NCBI RefSeq assembly: GCF_000719095.1
Contig: NZ_JOEH01000001.1
Span: forward strand, 248,001 to 312,000
DNA: 64,000 nt
Direction: 5' to 3'
Source of the DNA: Streptacidiphilus jeojiense
GTDB taxonomy: Bacteria > Actinomycetota > Actinomycetes > Streptomycetales > Streptomycetaceae
Shown: piece after piece, positions 36,502 through 44,906 of the stretch
Layout: every line of letters begins with the position of its first letter
Position numbering within the stretch: the first letter of the stretch is position 1
The notes under the pieces: model-generated
Seen by the model: only the letters and a program-made list of their open reading frames with translations
Databases searched by the model: none
Told to the model about the DNA's origin: nothing
Program-made: the position numbers and the translations under genes

Positions 36502-38963
36502 ACGGGCGTACCCGGATCGCGTTCTCCGGCGCCGCCGCGACCCTGTTGACGGCGCTGTGCCTGTGGCCGCTGATCACCCCCGCCTACTGGCTGATCCAGG
36601 CCGCCTTCGTGATCGCCCTGGTCACCGCGGCCGGGCTGGGACTGCGCCGGCTCGCGGTGCCGCGACCGCTGGTCCCGCTGGCCCAACTGCTGCTGATCGT
36701 GCTGCTGCTGACGCTGTTCTACGCGAGCAGCACCGCCGTCGGCGGGATACTGCCGGGCCCGGGCGCCTGGCAGACCCTGACCGGCGAGATCAGCGACGGC
36801 ATCACCGACATGGGCCAGTACGCCGCCCCGGCCCCGGCCCACGAGGGCCTGCGGCTGATCCTGGTCGGCTCGGTGGTGCTGATCGGGCTGGTGGTGGACA
36901 CCCTGGTGGCCACCTACCAGCGGGTGGCCCTGGCCGGGCTGCCGCTGCTGGCGCTGTACTCGGTCGGCACCGGGCTGCATCCGCACGGCGCGCTGTGGCT
37001 GTACTTCCTGCTCTCCGCCTTCGGCTACCTGTCGCTGCTGATGGCCGAGGGCCAGGACCGGCTGTCCCGCTGGGGCCGGGTCTTCCACGGCACCCCGGCC
37101 ACCCTGGCCGGGACCACCGGCGGCAACCCGCTCAGCAGCACCGGCTACCGGATCGCCGGAGCCGCCCTGGCCATCGGGCTGCTGCTGCCGCTGGCCCTGC
37201 CCGGACTGGGTACCGGCCTGGTGGGCCGGCTCGGCCACGGCGGCGGCGGGATCGGCTCGGACGGCGACATCATCACCGCGGTCAACCCGCTGGCCTCGCT
37301 GGGCGCCTCGCTCAACAAGAGCGTCAACGTCAACATCCTGACCTACACCACCAGTTCGCAGAGCCCCGGCGACCAGTACCTGCGGATCGTCGACCTGGAC
37401 GACTTCAACGGCGTCGCCTGGACCCCCAGCGAGCACCAGGTCCAGAACGTGCCCAACCCGCTGCCCTACCCGACCGGCCTGGACAACAACACCCCCGAGA
37501 CGGCGGTGCAGACCAGGATCAGCACCGAGTCCGGCTACGTCCAGCAGTGGCTGCCGATGCCCTATCCGGCGACCTCGGTCCAGGTGCCCGGCGACTGGAA
37601 GTACGAGCCCGAGGGCCGGACCCTGATCGGCGACGGCGGCCAGAACGCCGGCGGCCTCCAGTACACCGTCAACAGCCTGGCGCTGGACCCGTCCGAGGAC
37701 GCCCTCAAGGCGGCCGGGCCGGCCCCGGCCGACATCACCAAGACCTATCTGGCGCTGCCGAAGAACTTCCCCACGGTGATCCACGACACCGCCGTCTCGG
37801 TGACCCACGGCGCCACCACCGCCTACGACAAGGCGGTGGCCCTGCAGAACTGGTTCACCACCACCGGCGGCTTCACCTACGACACCACCGTGAAGGACGA
37901 CACCAGCAGCAACGCCATGGTGGACTTCCTGCGCAACCGCAAGGGCTTCTGCGTCCACTTCGCCGGGACGATGGCCGCGATGGCCCGCTCGCTGGGCATC
38001 CCGGCCCGGGTGGCCATCGGCTTCACCCCCGGTGAGCAGCAGTCGGACGGCAGCTGGAAGGTCGGCACCAAGAACGCCCACGCCTGGCCGGAGCTCTACT
38101 TCTCGGGAGTGGGCTGGATCCGCTTCGAGCCGACCCCGCACGTGGGCTTCACCCCCGACTACACCGTGGCCACCACCTCCGGCGGCACCTCGGCCGCCTC
38201 GACCGCGCCGACCCAGACCAGCACCTCCACCGGACCCACCGCCAGCACCAGCGCCGGCTGCCCGGTGCAGGAGCGCCGGGCGGGCTTCTGCGGCCAGGAC
38301 TCGGCCACCGGCGCCACCGGCACCGGCACCGGCTCGTCCTGGCCGACCCCGCTGGAGCTGACCGGTCTGGTGCTGGCCGGCCTGCTGGTGCTGATCCTGC
38401 TCACCCCGATGCTGTGGCGGCTGCGGGCCCGCAGCCACCGGCTGCGCCGACGCCTGCCGCACGGCCCCGGCGGCGGCTCCGGAGGTCCCGGCGGCCCCGG
38501 CGCCGCCGGGACCACGGCCGGGGCGCCCGCGCCGCGCCGCGGTGGCACGGCCCTGGAGCTGAGCGACCAGCAGGTGCTGCTGGTCTGGCGCGAGATGATC
38601 GACTCCGCCTGGGACGTCGGCATCCCCCCGGACGAGGCCGAGACGCCCCGGCGCACGGTGGCCAGGATCGTCGAGCTGGGGGCCCTGGAGGAGGAGCCCA
38701 GAGCGGCGGCCGGACGGCTGGCGCTGGCCACCGAACAGGTGCTGTACGCGCCCAGCTCGTCCCCGCCGACCGCGCTGCGCCAGGACGTCAGGGCGGTACG
38801 GCACGGGCTGCGTGCCTCGGCCCGCCCCTCGGTGCGGATCCGCGCCGTGCTCTTCCCGCCCTCCTCGGCCCGGCTGGTGCGCGGGCTGCGGGAGAGCTGG
38901 CAGTCGCTGACCGACCGGCTGCGGTGGCGCGGGCGCCGGACGGAGGACGGCGAGGAGCAGTGA
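36498..38963 (+). CDS. TgpA-type membrane transglutaminase-like protein
   Basis: 821 aa from ATG at 36498. Six or so N-terminal helices (DUF3488 region, ~10-250) lead to an extracytoplasmic transglutaminase core: catalytic C485 in NRKGFCVHFAGTMAAMARSLGIP, H528 in KNAHAWPELYF and the Asp/Asn position near GWIRFEPTPH. A Thr/Ser-rich linker, a last helix (ELTGLVLAGLLVLILLTPML) and a DUF4129-like cytoplasmic tail (LELSDQQVLLVWREMIDSAWDVGI) follow. The MoxR-DUF58-TgpA operon is widespread. The natural substrate is unknown; a wall or envelope protein crosslink or protease-like reaction is inferred. Confidence 0.92.
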   Translation: MNGRTRIAFSGAAATLLTALCLWPLITPAYWLIQAAFVIALVTAAGLGLRRLAVPRPLVPLAQLLLIVLLLTLFYASSTAVGGILPGPGAWQTLTGEISDGITDMGQYAAPAPAHEGLRLILVGSVVLIGLVVDTLVATYQRVALAGLPLLALYSVGTGLHPHGALWLYFLLSAFGYLSLLMAEGQDRLSRWGRVFHGTPATLAGTTGGNPLSSTGYRIAGAALAIGLLLPLALPGLGTGLVGRLGHGGGGIGSDGDIITAVNPLASLGASLNKSVNVNILTYTTSSQSPGDQYLRIVDLDDFNGVAWTPSEHQVQNVPNPLPYPTGLDNNTPETAVQTRISTESGYVQQWLPMPYPATSVQVPGDWKYEPEGRTLIGDGGQNAGGLQYTVNSLALDPSEDALKAAGPAPADITKTYLALPKNFPTVIHDTAVSVTHGATTAYDKAVALQNWFTTTGGFTYDTTVKDDTSSNAMVDFLRNRKGFCVHFAGTMAAMARSLGIPARVAIGFTPGEQQSDGSWKVGTKNAHAWPELYFSGVGWIRFEPTPHVGFTPDYTVATTSGGTSAASTAPTQTSTSTGPTASTSAGCPVQERRAGFCGQDSATGATGTGTGSSWPTPLELTGLVLAGLLVLILLTPMLWRLRARSHRLRRRLPHGPGGGSGGPGGPGAAGTTAGAPAPRRGGTALELSDQQVLLVWREMIDSAWDVGIPPDEAETPRRTVARIVELGALEEEPRAAAGRLALATEQVLYAPSSSPPTALRQDVRAVRHGLRASARPSVRIRAVLFPPSSARLVRGLRESWQSLTDRLRWRGRRTEDGEEQ

Positions 38964-38968
38964 GCCGG

Positions 38969-39012
38969 GAAGGCCCGGGGCCGGCAGCTTCCGCTGCCGG
39001 CCCCGGGCCTTC
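38969..39012. terminator. Bidirectional terminator between tgpA and DUF3040
   Basis: Perfect 20-bp arms (38969-38988 and 38993-39012) enclose the stable TTCC tetraloop. It lies 5 bp after the transglutaminase stop and 38 bp from the convergent DUF3040 stop, so it can serve both strands. Confidence 0.88.
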
Positions 39013-39050
39013 TACGGTTCGGGTCCTGCTCCGTCCGGTGCTTCCGCCGG

Positions 39051-39437
39051 TCAGGCGCCGCGCTGCTCGTCGTGGCGGCGCTGCCAGCGCTGCTCCATGC
39101 GGTCCACCACGCCGGTCTTGCGCCTGCGCAGCGGCGCCCCGGTGCGCGGGTCGGCGACACCGATCCTGGGGGCCCGGCGCCAGGCGGTGAACGCGATCGC
39201 GGCGCAGGCCAGCATGACCGCGAAGCCCACCACGCCCATCCACCAGAGCCCGGTCACGGCGACACCCATGAGCAGGGCGACACCCACCACGAAGCCCGCC
39301 GCGGCCGCGTACATCGTCCGGCGGCTACGGGCGCGCAGGCCGGTACCTTCAAGCGCTGTCGCGAACTTGGGGTCCTCGGCGTACAGCGCTCGCTCCATCT
39401 GCTCGAGCAGACGCTGCTCGTGCTCCGAGAGCGGCAC
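39051..39437 (-). CDS. DUF3040 small membrane protein
   Basis: 128 aa from GTG at 39437. The DUF3040 signature is the start MPLSEHEQRLLEQMERALYAEDPKFA. Two helices (MYAAAAGFVVGVALLMGVAV, WMGVVGFAVMLACAAIAFTAW) and a basic tail (RRRKTGVVDRMEQRWQRRHDEQ) follow. It is actinobacteria-specific with unknown function. The 253 bp upstream hold no gene; a CCGTGCC/GGCACGG dyad lies at 39583-39603. Confidence 0.88.
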   Translation of the reverse strand: MPLSEHEQRLLEQMERALYAEDPKFATALEGTGLRARSRRTMYAAAAGFVVGVALLMGVAVTGLWWMGVVGFAVMLACAAIAFTAWRRAPRIGVADPRTGAPLRRRKTGVVDRMEQRWQRRHDEQRGA

Positions 39438-39690
39438 GTCGTCCTCCTACTCTGGTCGCTGCTGGCGACCGCCGCCGTCCCCGTCAGGACAGACAGTCCT
39501 CCCTGGATCCCGCTTGTGTTGCGTTATGCCCCACCGGCAGGTCTGTCATGCCTTGCTGGCTTTACCCGAATCATACGGTCGACCGTGCCTTTTTGGGGCA
39601 CGGTGCGCCATCGGAGCCATCCCTAGAACGGCCGGAACGGCACCGAAGTTTCCAAGGTCGCTGTGAGCCGCTGTGAGGTGCGCCGCTGCG

Positions 39691-40443
39691 TCAGTCCAGT
39701 TCGGCGAGCAGGTGCAGCTGGGTGGCGATGGCGTGGAAGGCGGGCTGGGCGGCGGCCGCCTGCTCCAGCGCCAGCAGCGCCTCGACCGCGCCGGGTTCGG
39801 TGTCCACCAGCACTCCGGGGACCAGGTCGGCGAAGATCCGTACGCCGTGCACCTCGGCGACCCGCAGCCCCGCGCCCTCGGCCAGCGCGCGCAGCTCCTC
39901 GACGGTGAAACGGCGCGGCATCGGGTCGTTGCCGCCCCATCGGCCGTCCGGGTCGTCCAGGACGGTCCGGGCCTCGGCGAAGTGGCCCGCGATGGCCCGG
40001 GCCAGCACCGCGCCGTTGCGGTTGGCCGCGAGCAGGCTGACCAGTCCGCCCTTGCGCAGCCCGGCGGTGAGCTGGCCCAGCGCCTCGGCCGGGTCGTCGA
40101 CGACCTCCAGCACCCCGTGGCAGAGCACCGCGTCGACGCTGTCGGGCTCGACCAGGTCGGCCAGGGTCTGGGTGTCCCCCTGCAGGGCCCGCACCAGATC
40201 GGTGACCCCGGCCTCGGCGGCCCGCCGCTCCAGGGCGAACAGCGCGTCCGGGCTGGGGTCGACCACGGTGACCCGGTGTCCGAGCCGGGCCACCGGCACG
40301 GCGAAGTTGCCGGTGCCGCCGCCGGTGTCCAGGACGTCCAGCACCGGTCGGCCCAGTTCCCCGGCCCGGCGGGCGAGAGCGGCGCTGACCACCTCCCACA
40401 CCACGGCGGTCCGGAGAGAACTGCGGGGGCGGGTCGGGTACAC
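39691..40443 (-). CDS. Class I SAM-dependent methyltransferase
   Basis: 250 aa from GTG at 40443. The SAM-binding motif I is VLDVLDTGGGTGNFAVPVARLGHRVTVVDPSPDAL (~34-68), with VDAVLCHGVLEVVDDPAEALGQL and LRKGGLVSLLAANRNGAVL later. The C-terminal RRFTVEELRALAEGAGLRVAEVHGVRIFAD is typical of this conserved streptomycete protein, which resembles CmoA/UbiE-like enzymes. The substrate is unknown. It lies 42 bp downstream of the SAV_6107 gene. Confidence 0.88.
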   Translation of the reverse strand: MYPTRPRSSLRTAVVWEVVSAALARRAGELGRPVLDVLDTGGGTGNFAVPVARLGHRVTVVDPSPDALFALERRAAEAGVTDLVRALQGDTQTLADLVEPDSVDAVLCHGVLEVVDDPAEALGQLTAGLRKGGLVSLLAANRNGAVLARAIAGHFAEARTVLDDPDGRWGGNDPMPRRFTVEELRALAEGAGLRVAEVHGVRIFADLVPGVLVDTEPGAVEALLALEQAAAAQPAFHAIATQLHLLAELD

Positions 40444-40485
40444 GGAGGGGCTCCTCGGGAGGTTCTGGATCTGGCTGCCCCAACC

Positions 40486-41070
40486 TTAGACCGCGCGCTG
40501 GTCGGCGGAGCCCTCCGAAGCCTCGGCGCTGCGGACCGGGTTGAGCGCGACCAGCCGCTGCACCATCCGGACGAACAGCGCGGTGTTGCGGATCAGGTCG
40601 TCGGCGTCGCGCATGGTCGCGGCCGAGGCGATGCCCGCCTCCGCCGCGGCGCGCTTGGGGGCGCCCGCCGCGTAGTAGACCGCCCACTCGGCCAGCTCCG
40701 GGGCGACCTCGGGCAGCACCTCCCAGGCGCTGCGGATCCGGCCGCGCTTGCGCGGGCCCTCCTCGGGGACGCCGCGCACCGCGAGCACCGCGGCCGAGGC
40801 CCGCAGCGCGGCGAGATGGGCCACCGCGTAGCGCTCCAGCGGGCCCTCCATGCTCCGGGCCTCGTCCAGGCCCCGGTAGGCCTGGGCCAGCAGGTCCAGC
40901 GCGGCCGGCGGCGCCCCGGCCCGGCGCAGCACCGGATGCACGTCCGAGGGCGGACGGTAGGGCCTGGCCGCGGAGTCGACCCGGCCGGCGGGGTTGGCGG
41001 GACCGGCCGGGTTGGCCGCCTGCAGCGGCAACTGCAGCACCTGTGCTGTGGGGATCACCTTGTCGCTCAT
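40486..41070 (-). CDS. SAV_6107-family HEPN-domain protein
   Basis: 194 aa from ATG at 41070. After a Pro-rich N-terminal ~40 residues the protein is all-helical: LDLLAQAYRGLDEARSMEGPLERYAVAHLAALRASAAVLAVRG, then WEVLPEVAPELAEWAVYYAAGAPKR and DADDLIRNTALFVRMVQRLVAL. This matches the streptomycete SAV_6107 family that databases link to HEPN folds. The RNase motif of toxic HEPN proteins (RX4-6H) is not obvious; RYAVAH (R..4..H spacing) is a candidate. Function unknown. It follows the DUF6504 gene by 33 bp. Confidence 0.8.
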   Translation of the reverse strand: MSDKVIPTAQVLQLPLQAANPAGPANPAGRVDSAARPYRPPSDVHPVLRRAGAPPAALDLLAQAYRGLDEARSMEGPLERYAVAHLAALRASAAVLAVRGVPEEGPRKRGRIRSAWEVLPEVAPELAEWAVYYAAGAPKRAAAEAGIASAATMRDADDLIRNTALFVRMVQRLVALNPVRSAEASEGSADQRAV

Positions 41071-41103
41071 GGCTGGTTCAGTCCTCCCGTTCGAATCCGG
41101 CCG

Positions 41104-41394
41104 TCAGGCGGGCGTCGGCGTACGCGGCAGCGGCGTACGGGTGAGAGTCCAGCGCCCGGCGGCGCGGTCGAGGCTGAGGTCGTACACGTCGCTGGCGAAG
41201 CAGCGGCCCGGGCTGGCCTGCACCCGCCACACCTCGCGGCCCCCGGTCCAGTGGCCGAGCACCTCGCGCACGGCGTAGACCCGGTCCCGCCAGAGGAAGT
41301 GCGTGGGCTGCTCCTGGCCGCCCCTGACCTCGATCGGGTCGGCCTGTCCTGCCCCACGCGCGGTGCTGCTCGGCATCCCCGCCATCGCGGCCAC
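41104..41394 (-). CDS. DUF6504 family protein
   Basis: 96 aa from ATG at 41394. The core DPIEVRGGQEQPTHFLWRDRVYAVREVLGHWTGGREVWRVQA is a small beta-rich domain. In other actinobacteria this family is often encoded with the SOS mutasome genes (ImuB-like Y polymerase, DnaE2) or fused to their products, as I remember it. Neither polymerase is in this window. A LexA-like box 27-44 bp upstream supports a DNA-damage link. Confidence 0.78.
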   Translation of the reverse strand: MAAMAGMPSSTARGAGQADPIEVRGGQEQPTHFLWRDRVYAVREVLGHWTGGREVWRVQASPGRCFASDVYDLSLDRAAGRWTLTRTPLPRTPTPA

Positions 41395-41420
41395 CTCCCT
41401 CTCCCTGCCATCGACGCTTA

Positions 41421-41438
41421 TTCGAATCTACGTTCGAA
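41421..41438 (-). promoter_or_regulatory. LexA (SOS) box upstream of DUF6504
   Basis: TTCGAATCTACGTTCGAA is an 18-bp dyad that matches the actinobacterial/Gram-positive LexA consensus CGAACNNNNGTTCG at all but one position (T for C in the left half). It lies 27 bp upstream of the DUF6504 start, where it would cover the promoter of the DUF6504, SAV_6107 and methyltransferase genes. Confidence 0.75.
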
Positions 41439-41552
41439 CAACCTCAGGGTAGCCCCCACCCACGGGCCTGCGTCAATGCCGCAGGCCCCGGGTCGGACCC
41501 TCAGCGCCATGCTGCACCCCACCACTGACAATCCGGCCGGGGCCGCCGTCCG

Positions 41553-42302
41553 CTACCGGGCCACGGGCTCTGCGGGCTCGACGAGTTCGCGTTCGAGCGC
41601 GACGGCGGGGGCGACGGCGGGGGCGGCCGCCTCCGGCCCGGACCCCGACGCGGCCGGACCGCCCGGCACGGTGAACAGCGGCAGGAAGATCTGCACCAGC
41701 GGGCCGATGGCCAGCGCGTAGGCCACCGTGCCGATGCCGACGCTGCCGCCCATCAGCACCCCGACCACCAGCACGGTGACCTCGATGGTGGTGCGGACCA
41801 GCCGGACCGAGCGTCCGGTCCGGCGGCAGAAGCCGGTCATCAGGCCGTCGCGCGGGCCCGGACCGAAGCGGGCGCCGATGTAGAGGCCGCCGGCCATGCC
41901 GTTGAGCACGATCCCCGCCATCAACAGGCAGATCCGCAGCGGGACTCCGTGCGGGGTCGGCAGCAGCGCGAGCGCGGCGTCCACCGACAGGCCGATGACG
42001 AAGACGTTGCTGACGGTGCCGAGGCCCGGGCGCTGGCGCAGCGGTATCCACAGCAGCAGTACGGCGGCGCCGACGATCATGGTGATGGTGCCGAAGGACA
42101 GCCCGATGTGCCTGGTCAGGCCCTGGTGGAAGACGTCCCACGGGTCCAGCCCCAGCGCGGCGCGGATCTGCAGCGCCATGCTCGCCCCGTACAGGGCCAG
42201 GCCGACGTAGAGCTGGACCAGCCGGCGGGCCAGCTGCGCGGGCGGTCGGTTCCGGAGCGGTCGGAACAGCCGGAGCGGTCGGTCGGCGGTCGGTCGGTGC
42301 AC
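41553..42302 (-). CDS. YczE/YyaS/YitT-type integral membrane protein
   Basis: 249 aa from GTG at 42302, with AAGGGGGG about 10 nt upstream; the frame remains open to 42374, but that would run through the shared regulatory region. About five helices are visible: LVQLYVGLALYGASMALQIRAALG, FGTITMIVGAAVLLLWIPLRQ, VSNVFVIGLSVDAALALL, LRICLLMAGIVLNGMAGGLYI and TTIEVTVLVVGVLMGG. The family motif GLDPWDVFHQGL and FGPGPRDGLMTG are present. YczE proteins are often paired with a MocR regulator (YczR), as here in divergent orientation. The transported or sensed molecule is unknown. Confidence 0.88.
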   Translation of the reverse strand: MHRPTADRPLRLFRPLRNRPPAQLARRLVQLYVGLALYGASMALQIRAALGLDPWDVFHQGLTRHIGLSFGTITMIVGAAVLLLWIPLRQRPGLGTVSNVFVIGLSVDAALALLPTPHGVPLRICLLMAGIVLNGMAGGLYIGARFGPGPRDGLMTGFCRRTGRSVRLVRTTIEVTVLVVGVLMGGSVGIGTVAYALAIGPLVQIFLPLFTVPGGPAASGSGPEAAAPAVAPAVALERELVEPAEPVAR

Positions 42303-42351
42303 GGGTGGCCCCCCTTGGATTCCTCGGGTACTGATGCCACCCTGGGGGAAA

Positions 42352-42393
42352 GTGGACCGGCCTTCCAGGGCCAATCAATGAGAGGTGGACTGG
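42352..42393. promoter_or_regulatory. Direct repeats between yczE and its MocR regulator
   Basis: GTGGACCGG (42352-42360) and GTGGACTGG (42385-42393) repeat directly, 33 bp apart, about three helical turns, in the 93-bp divergent intergenic region. MocR regulators usually bind direct repeats, so this is a candidate operator. The second copy abuts the regulator start, suggesting autoregulation. Confidence 0.5.
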
Positions 42394-42395
42394 TC

Positions 42396-43853
42396 GTGGT
42401 CGTTCGCTCCTCCATCGGCGCGACCCAGCTGGACCGCGCGCTGGGCAGCTGGCAGCGGTCGCGCGAACCCGCCTACCGCGCCCTGGCCGGATCGCTGCGC
42501 ACGCTGGTCCTGGACGGACGCGTGTCGGTGGAGACCCGGCTCCCGGCCGAACGCGAGCTGTGCACGGTGCTGGGCCTGAGCCGGACCACCGTGGCCGCCG
42601 CCTACGAACTGCTGCGCGACGAGGGCTTCCTGGTGAGCCGTCGGGGCTCCGGCAGCTGGACCGCGCTGCCCGAGGGACGGCCGATGCCGGTGGCCGGCCT
42701 CTCGCCGTACCCGACCGACCGGGGCGGGGTGATCGACCTGGGCATCGCCGCGCGGCCGGCCGCCGAGCCCTGGATCACCCGGGCGATGACCGCCGCGGTC
42801 GCAGAACTGCCCGCCTACACCCGGACCCACGGCACCTTCCCGGCCGGGCTGCAGGTGCTCAGGGAGGCCGTCGCCGAGCGCTTCGCCCAGCGCGGGCTGC
42901 CCACCACCCCGGACCAGATCATGATCACCAGCGGCGCCTCCGCCGCGCTGACGCTGCTGCTGCGCGCCCTGGGCGGACCGGCCGAGCGGATCGCGGTGGA
43001 GTCCCCCAGCTACGCCAACGCGCTGCAGGCGATCCGCTTCGTCGGCGGCCGGGCGGTGCCGGTCCCGCTGGACCAGGAGGGCTGGTCGATGGACGCCTGG
43101 AGCCGGACCCTGCGCGAGGCCGCGCCCGCGCTCGCGTACGTCATCCCCGACTTCCAGAACCCCACCGGACTGCTGATGTCCGATCAGCAGCGCCGCGAGC
43201 TGGCCGCCCTGGCCCGGACCACCGGCACCCGGCTGATCGTGGACGAGACCATCGCCGAGATGGCCATCGACGACGTCCCCCCGGTGCTCCCGCTGGCCGC
43301 CTTCGACCGGAGCGGCACGGCGATCACCGTCGGCTCGGCCGGCAAGACCTTCTGGGGCGGCCTGCGGATCGGCTGGATCAGGGCGGCCCCCGACCTGATC
43401 CGCCGCATCTGCGCGGACCGGGCCAGCCTGGACGTCTGCTCGCCGGTGGTCGAACAGCTGGCGGTCCGTCATCTGCTGGCCGAGTGCCTGCCCGAGGTGC
43501 TGGCGTTCCAGCGGGACCGGAACCGGGAGCAGCGCGAGGCGCTCACCACCGCGCTCCGGACCGAGCTGCCCGACTGGACCTTCCGGATGCCGCAGGGCGG
43601 CCTGTCGCTCTGGGTCCGGACCGGGGACGGCGGGATGGGCGGCAGCGCACTGGCCGAGGCGGCCCAGCGCTTCGGCGTGTGGATCGGCTCCGGCCCGCGC
43701 TTCGGCGTGGACGGCGTGCTGGAGCGCTTCGTCCGGCTGCCCTACGCCCAGCCGCCGGAGGTGCTGCGCGAGGCCGTCCGCCGCCTCGCCGCGGCGAGCG
43801 CGGCCGGTACCGGCGCCGGCACGGCGGGACCGGTGGAGTTCTCACTGCTCTGA
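42396..43853 (+). CDS. MocR-family regulator (GntR HTH plus aminotransferase-like domain), YczR-like
   Basis: 485 aa from GTG at 42396 (GAGAGG about 10 nt upstream); an ATG at 42378 is an alternative. The GntR winged helix is at ~20-80 (YRALAGSLRTLVLDGRVSVETRLPAERELCTVLGLSRTTV, YELLRDEGFLVSRRGSGSW). The fold-type I aminotransferase domain follows, with ITSGASAALTLLLRALGG, DFQNPTGLLMSDQQRR and the PLP lysine in TVGSAGKTFWGGLRIGW. It probably senses PLP or an amino compound and controls the divergent yczE gene. Confidence 0.92.
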   Translation: MVVRSSIGATQLDRALGSWQRSREPAYRALAGSLRTLVLDGRVSVETRLPAERELCTVLGLSRTTVAAAYELLRDEGFLVSRRGSGSWTALPEGRPMPVAGLSPYPTDRGGVIDLGIAARPAAEPWITRAMTAAVAELPAYTRTHGTFPAGLQVLREAVAERFAQRGLPTTPDQIMITSGASAALTLLLRALGGPAERIAVESPSYANALQAIRFVGGRAVPVPLDQEGWSMDAWSRTLREAAPALAYVIPDFQNPTGLLMSDQQRRELAALARTTGTRLIVDETIAEMAIDDVPPVLPLAAFDRSGTAITVGSAGKTFWGGLRIGWIRAAPDLIRRICADRASLDVCSPVVEQLAVRHLLAECLPEVLAFQRDRNREQREALTTALRTELPDWTFRMPQGGLSLWVRTGDGGMGGSALAEAAQRFGVWIGSGPRFGVDGVLERFVRLPYAQPPEVLREAVRRLAAASAAGTGAGTAGPVEFSLL

Positions 43854-44282
43854 ACGGATCGGCCGACGGATCGGCCCATGGATCCGCCTACGGGGAAGGG
43901 ACGGTGTCTGCGTCCCGGCGGATCGTTCCGCCGGCCTGCAGGCACCGCCCCACCCGTTCCCCCCGTGATCCCCCCGGATCCCCCTGCCCCTCCCCCTGCG
44001 AGGAGGCCGGACGGCGACGTGTCCGTGTCGCCTCTGGCCGGGTCCCGCTCCGCCGCCCCGTGTCGGCGGTGCGGTCCCGAACCAGTCCGTCACCGGTGCT
44101 TCCCGGTGCTCCATACTCTGCCCTTTGCGCAGGTCGGGGGGTATCCGCGCTTCTACTCATCCAGCCGCATGGGTAGGACTGAGTACGGGTACTCAGTGAT
44201 CGCCCCGGGGAACGGGCCCGTTGTCGGTGGCGTCGGCTACGGTGAGCGTGCACCGTTGACCCACGGGTAAGGGGGATCCACC
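43854..44282. other. 429-bp gap between MocR and DUF4126 genes, with a 20-bp dyad
   Basis: No convincing gene. At its left end ACGGATCGGCC is repeated at 43854-43864 and 43866-43876. At 44178-44197 ACTGAGTACGGGTACTCAGT is a perfect dyad with 9-bp arms and a 2-bp centre, about 85 bp upstream of the DUF4126 GTG; it is the likely operator or promoter element of that gene. The Pro/Arg-rich open frames crossing the gap look like chance GC-rich reading. Confidence 0.6.
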
Positions 44283-44906
44283 GTGTCGGTCATTCCACTG
44301 ATCTTCACCAGCAGCTGGGCCAGCGGCATCAACGCCTACGCCGTGGTGCTGCTGCTCGGCCTGTTCGGCCGCTACGACGGCGTCAGCAGCGTCCCGCCCG
44401 GCCTGGAGCGGACGGACGTGCTGGTGGCCGCCGCGCTGCTGTGCCTCTGCGAGGTGGTGGCCGACAAGATCCCCTATCTGGACTCGGCCTGGGACGCGGT
44501 GCACACGGTGATCCGCCCGGTCGCCGGGGCCGTGGTGGCCGCGCTGATCGCCGGGCACGCCCACGACTCGCTGGCCTCGCTCGCCGCCGCGGCCATGGGC
44601 GGCACCACCGCGCTGGTCAGCCATCTGGTCAAGAGCGGCATCCGGATGGGGGTGAACACCTCCCCCGAGCCGTTCAGCAACATAGCGGTCAGCCTGTTCG
44701 AGGAGTTCTCGGTCGCGAGCCTGGTGACGCTGGCGCTGTTCCACCCGGTGCCCGCCGCGATCATCGCCGGGGTGCTGCTATTGATCGGCGTACTGATCGT
44801 CGGCTTCACCTACTCCCGGATCCGCCGCTACCGGATACGGCGGCGGGAGCGCCGGCAGCGACGGGCCCTGCCGCGTCAGGACGCGGACGTCCGCTCGGGC
44901 GGATGA
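44283..44906 (+). CDS. DUF4126 membrane protein
   Basis: 207 aa from GTG at 44283. Hydrophobic helices are PLIFTSSWASGINAYAVVLLLGLFGR, VLVAAALLCLCEVVADKIPYLDSAWDAVHTVIRPVAGAVVAALIAG, LAAAAMGGTTALVSHLVKSG and VTLALFHPVPAAIIAGVLLLIGVLIVG. The motif ADKIPYLDSAWDAVHT and the NTSPEPFSN loop define the family. A very basic tail (RIRRYRIRRRERRQRR) faces the cytoplasm. Function unknown. Its last 101 bp overlap the convergent MFS gene. Confidence 0.88.
   Translation: MSVIPLIFTSSWASGINAYAVVLLLGLFGRYDGVSSVPPGLERTDVLVAAALLCLCEVVADKIPYLDSAWDAVHTVIRPVAGAVVAALIAGHAHDSLASLAAAAMGGTTALVSHLVKSGIRMGVNTSPEPFSNIAVSLFEEFSVASLVTLALFHPVPAAIIAGVLLLIGVLIVGFTYSRIRRYRIRRRERRQRRALPRQDADVRSGG

Noticed and set aside
39583..39603. 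CCGTGCC/GGCACGG dyad upstream of DUF3040 as a terminator
   Set aside because: Seven-base arms around a T-rich loop with no downstream U-tract and no gene ending there; left unassigned.
43888..44270. Pro/Arg-rich open frames between the MocR and DUF4126 genes
   Set aside because: No SD, no recognisable protein features, and composition of random GC-rich DNA.
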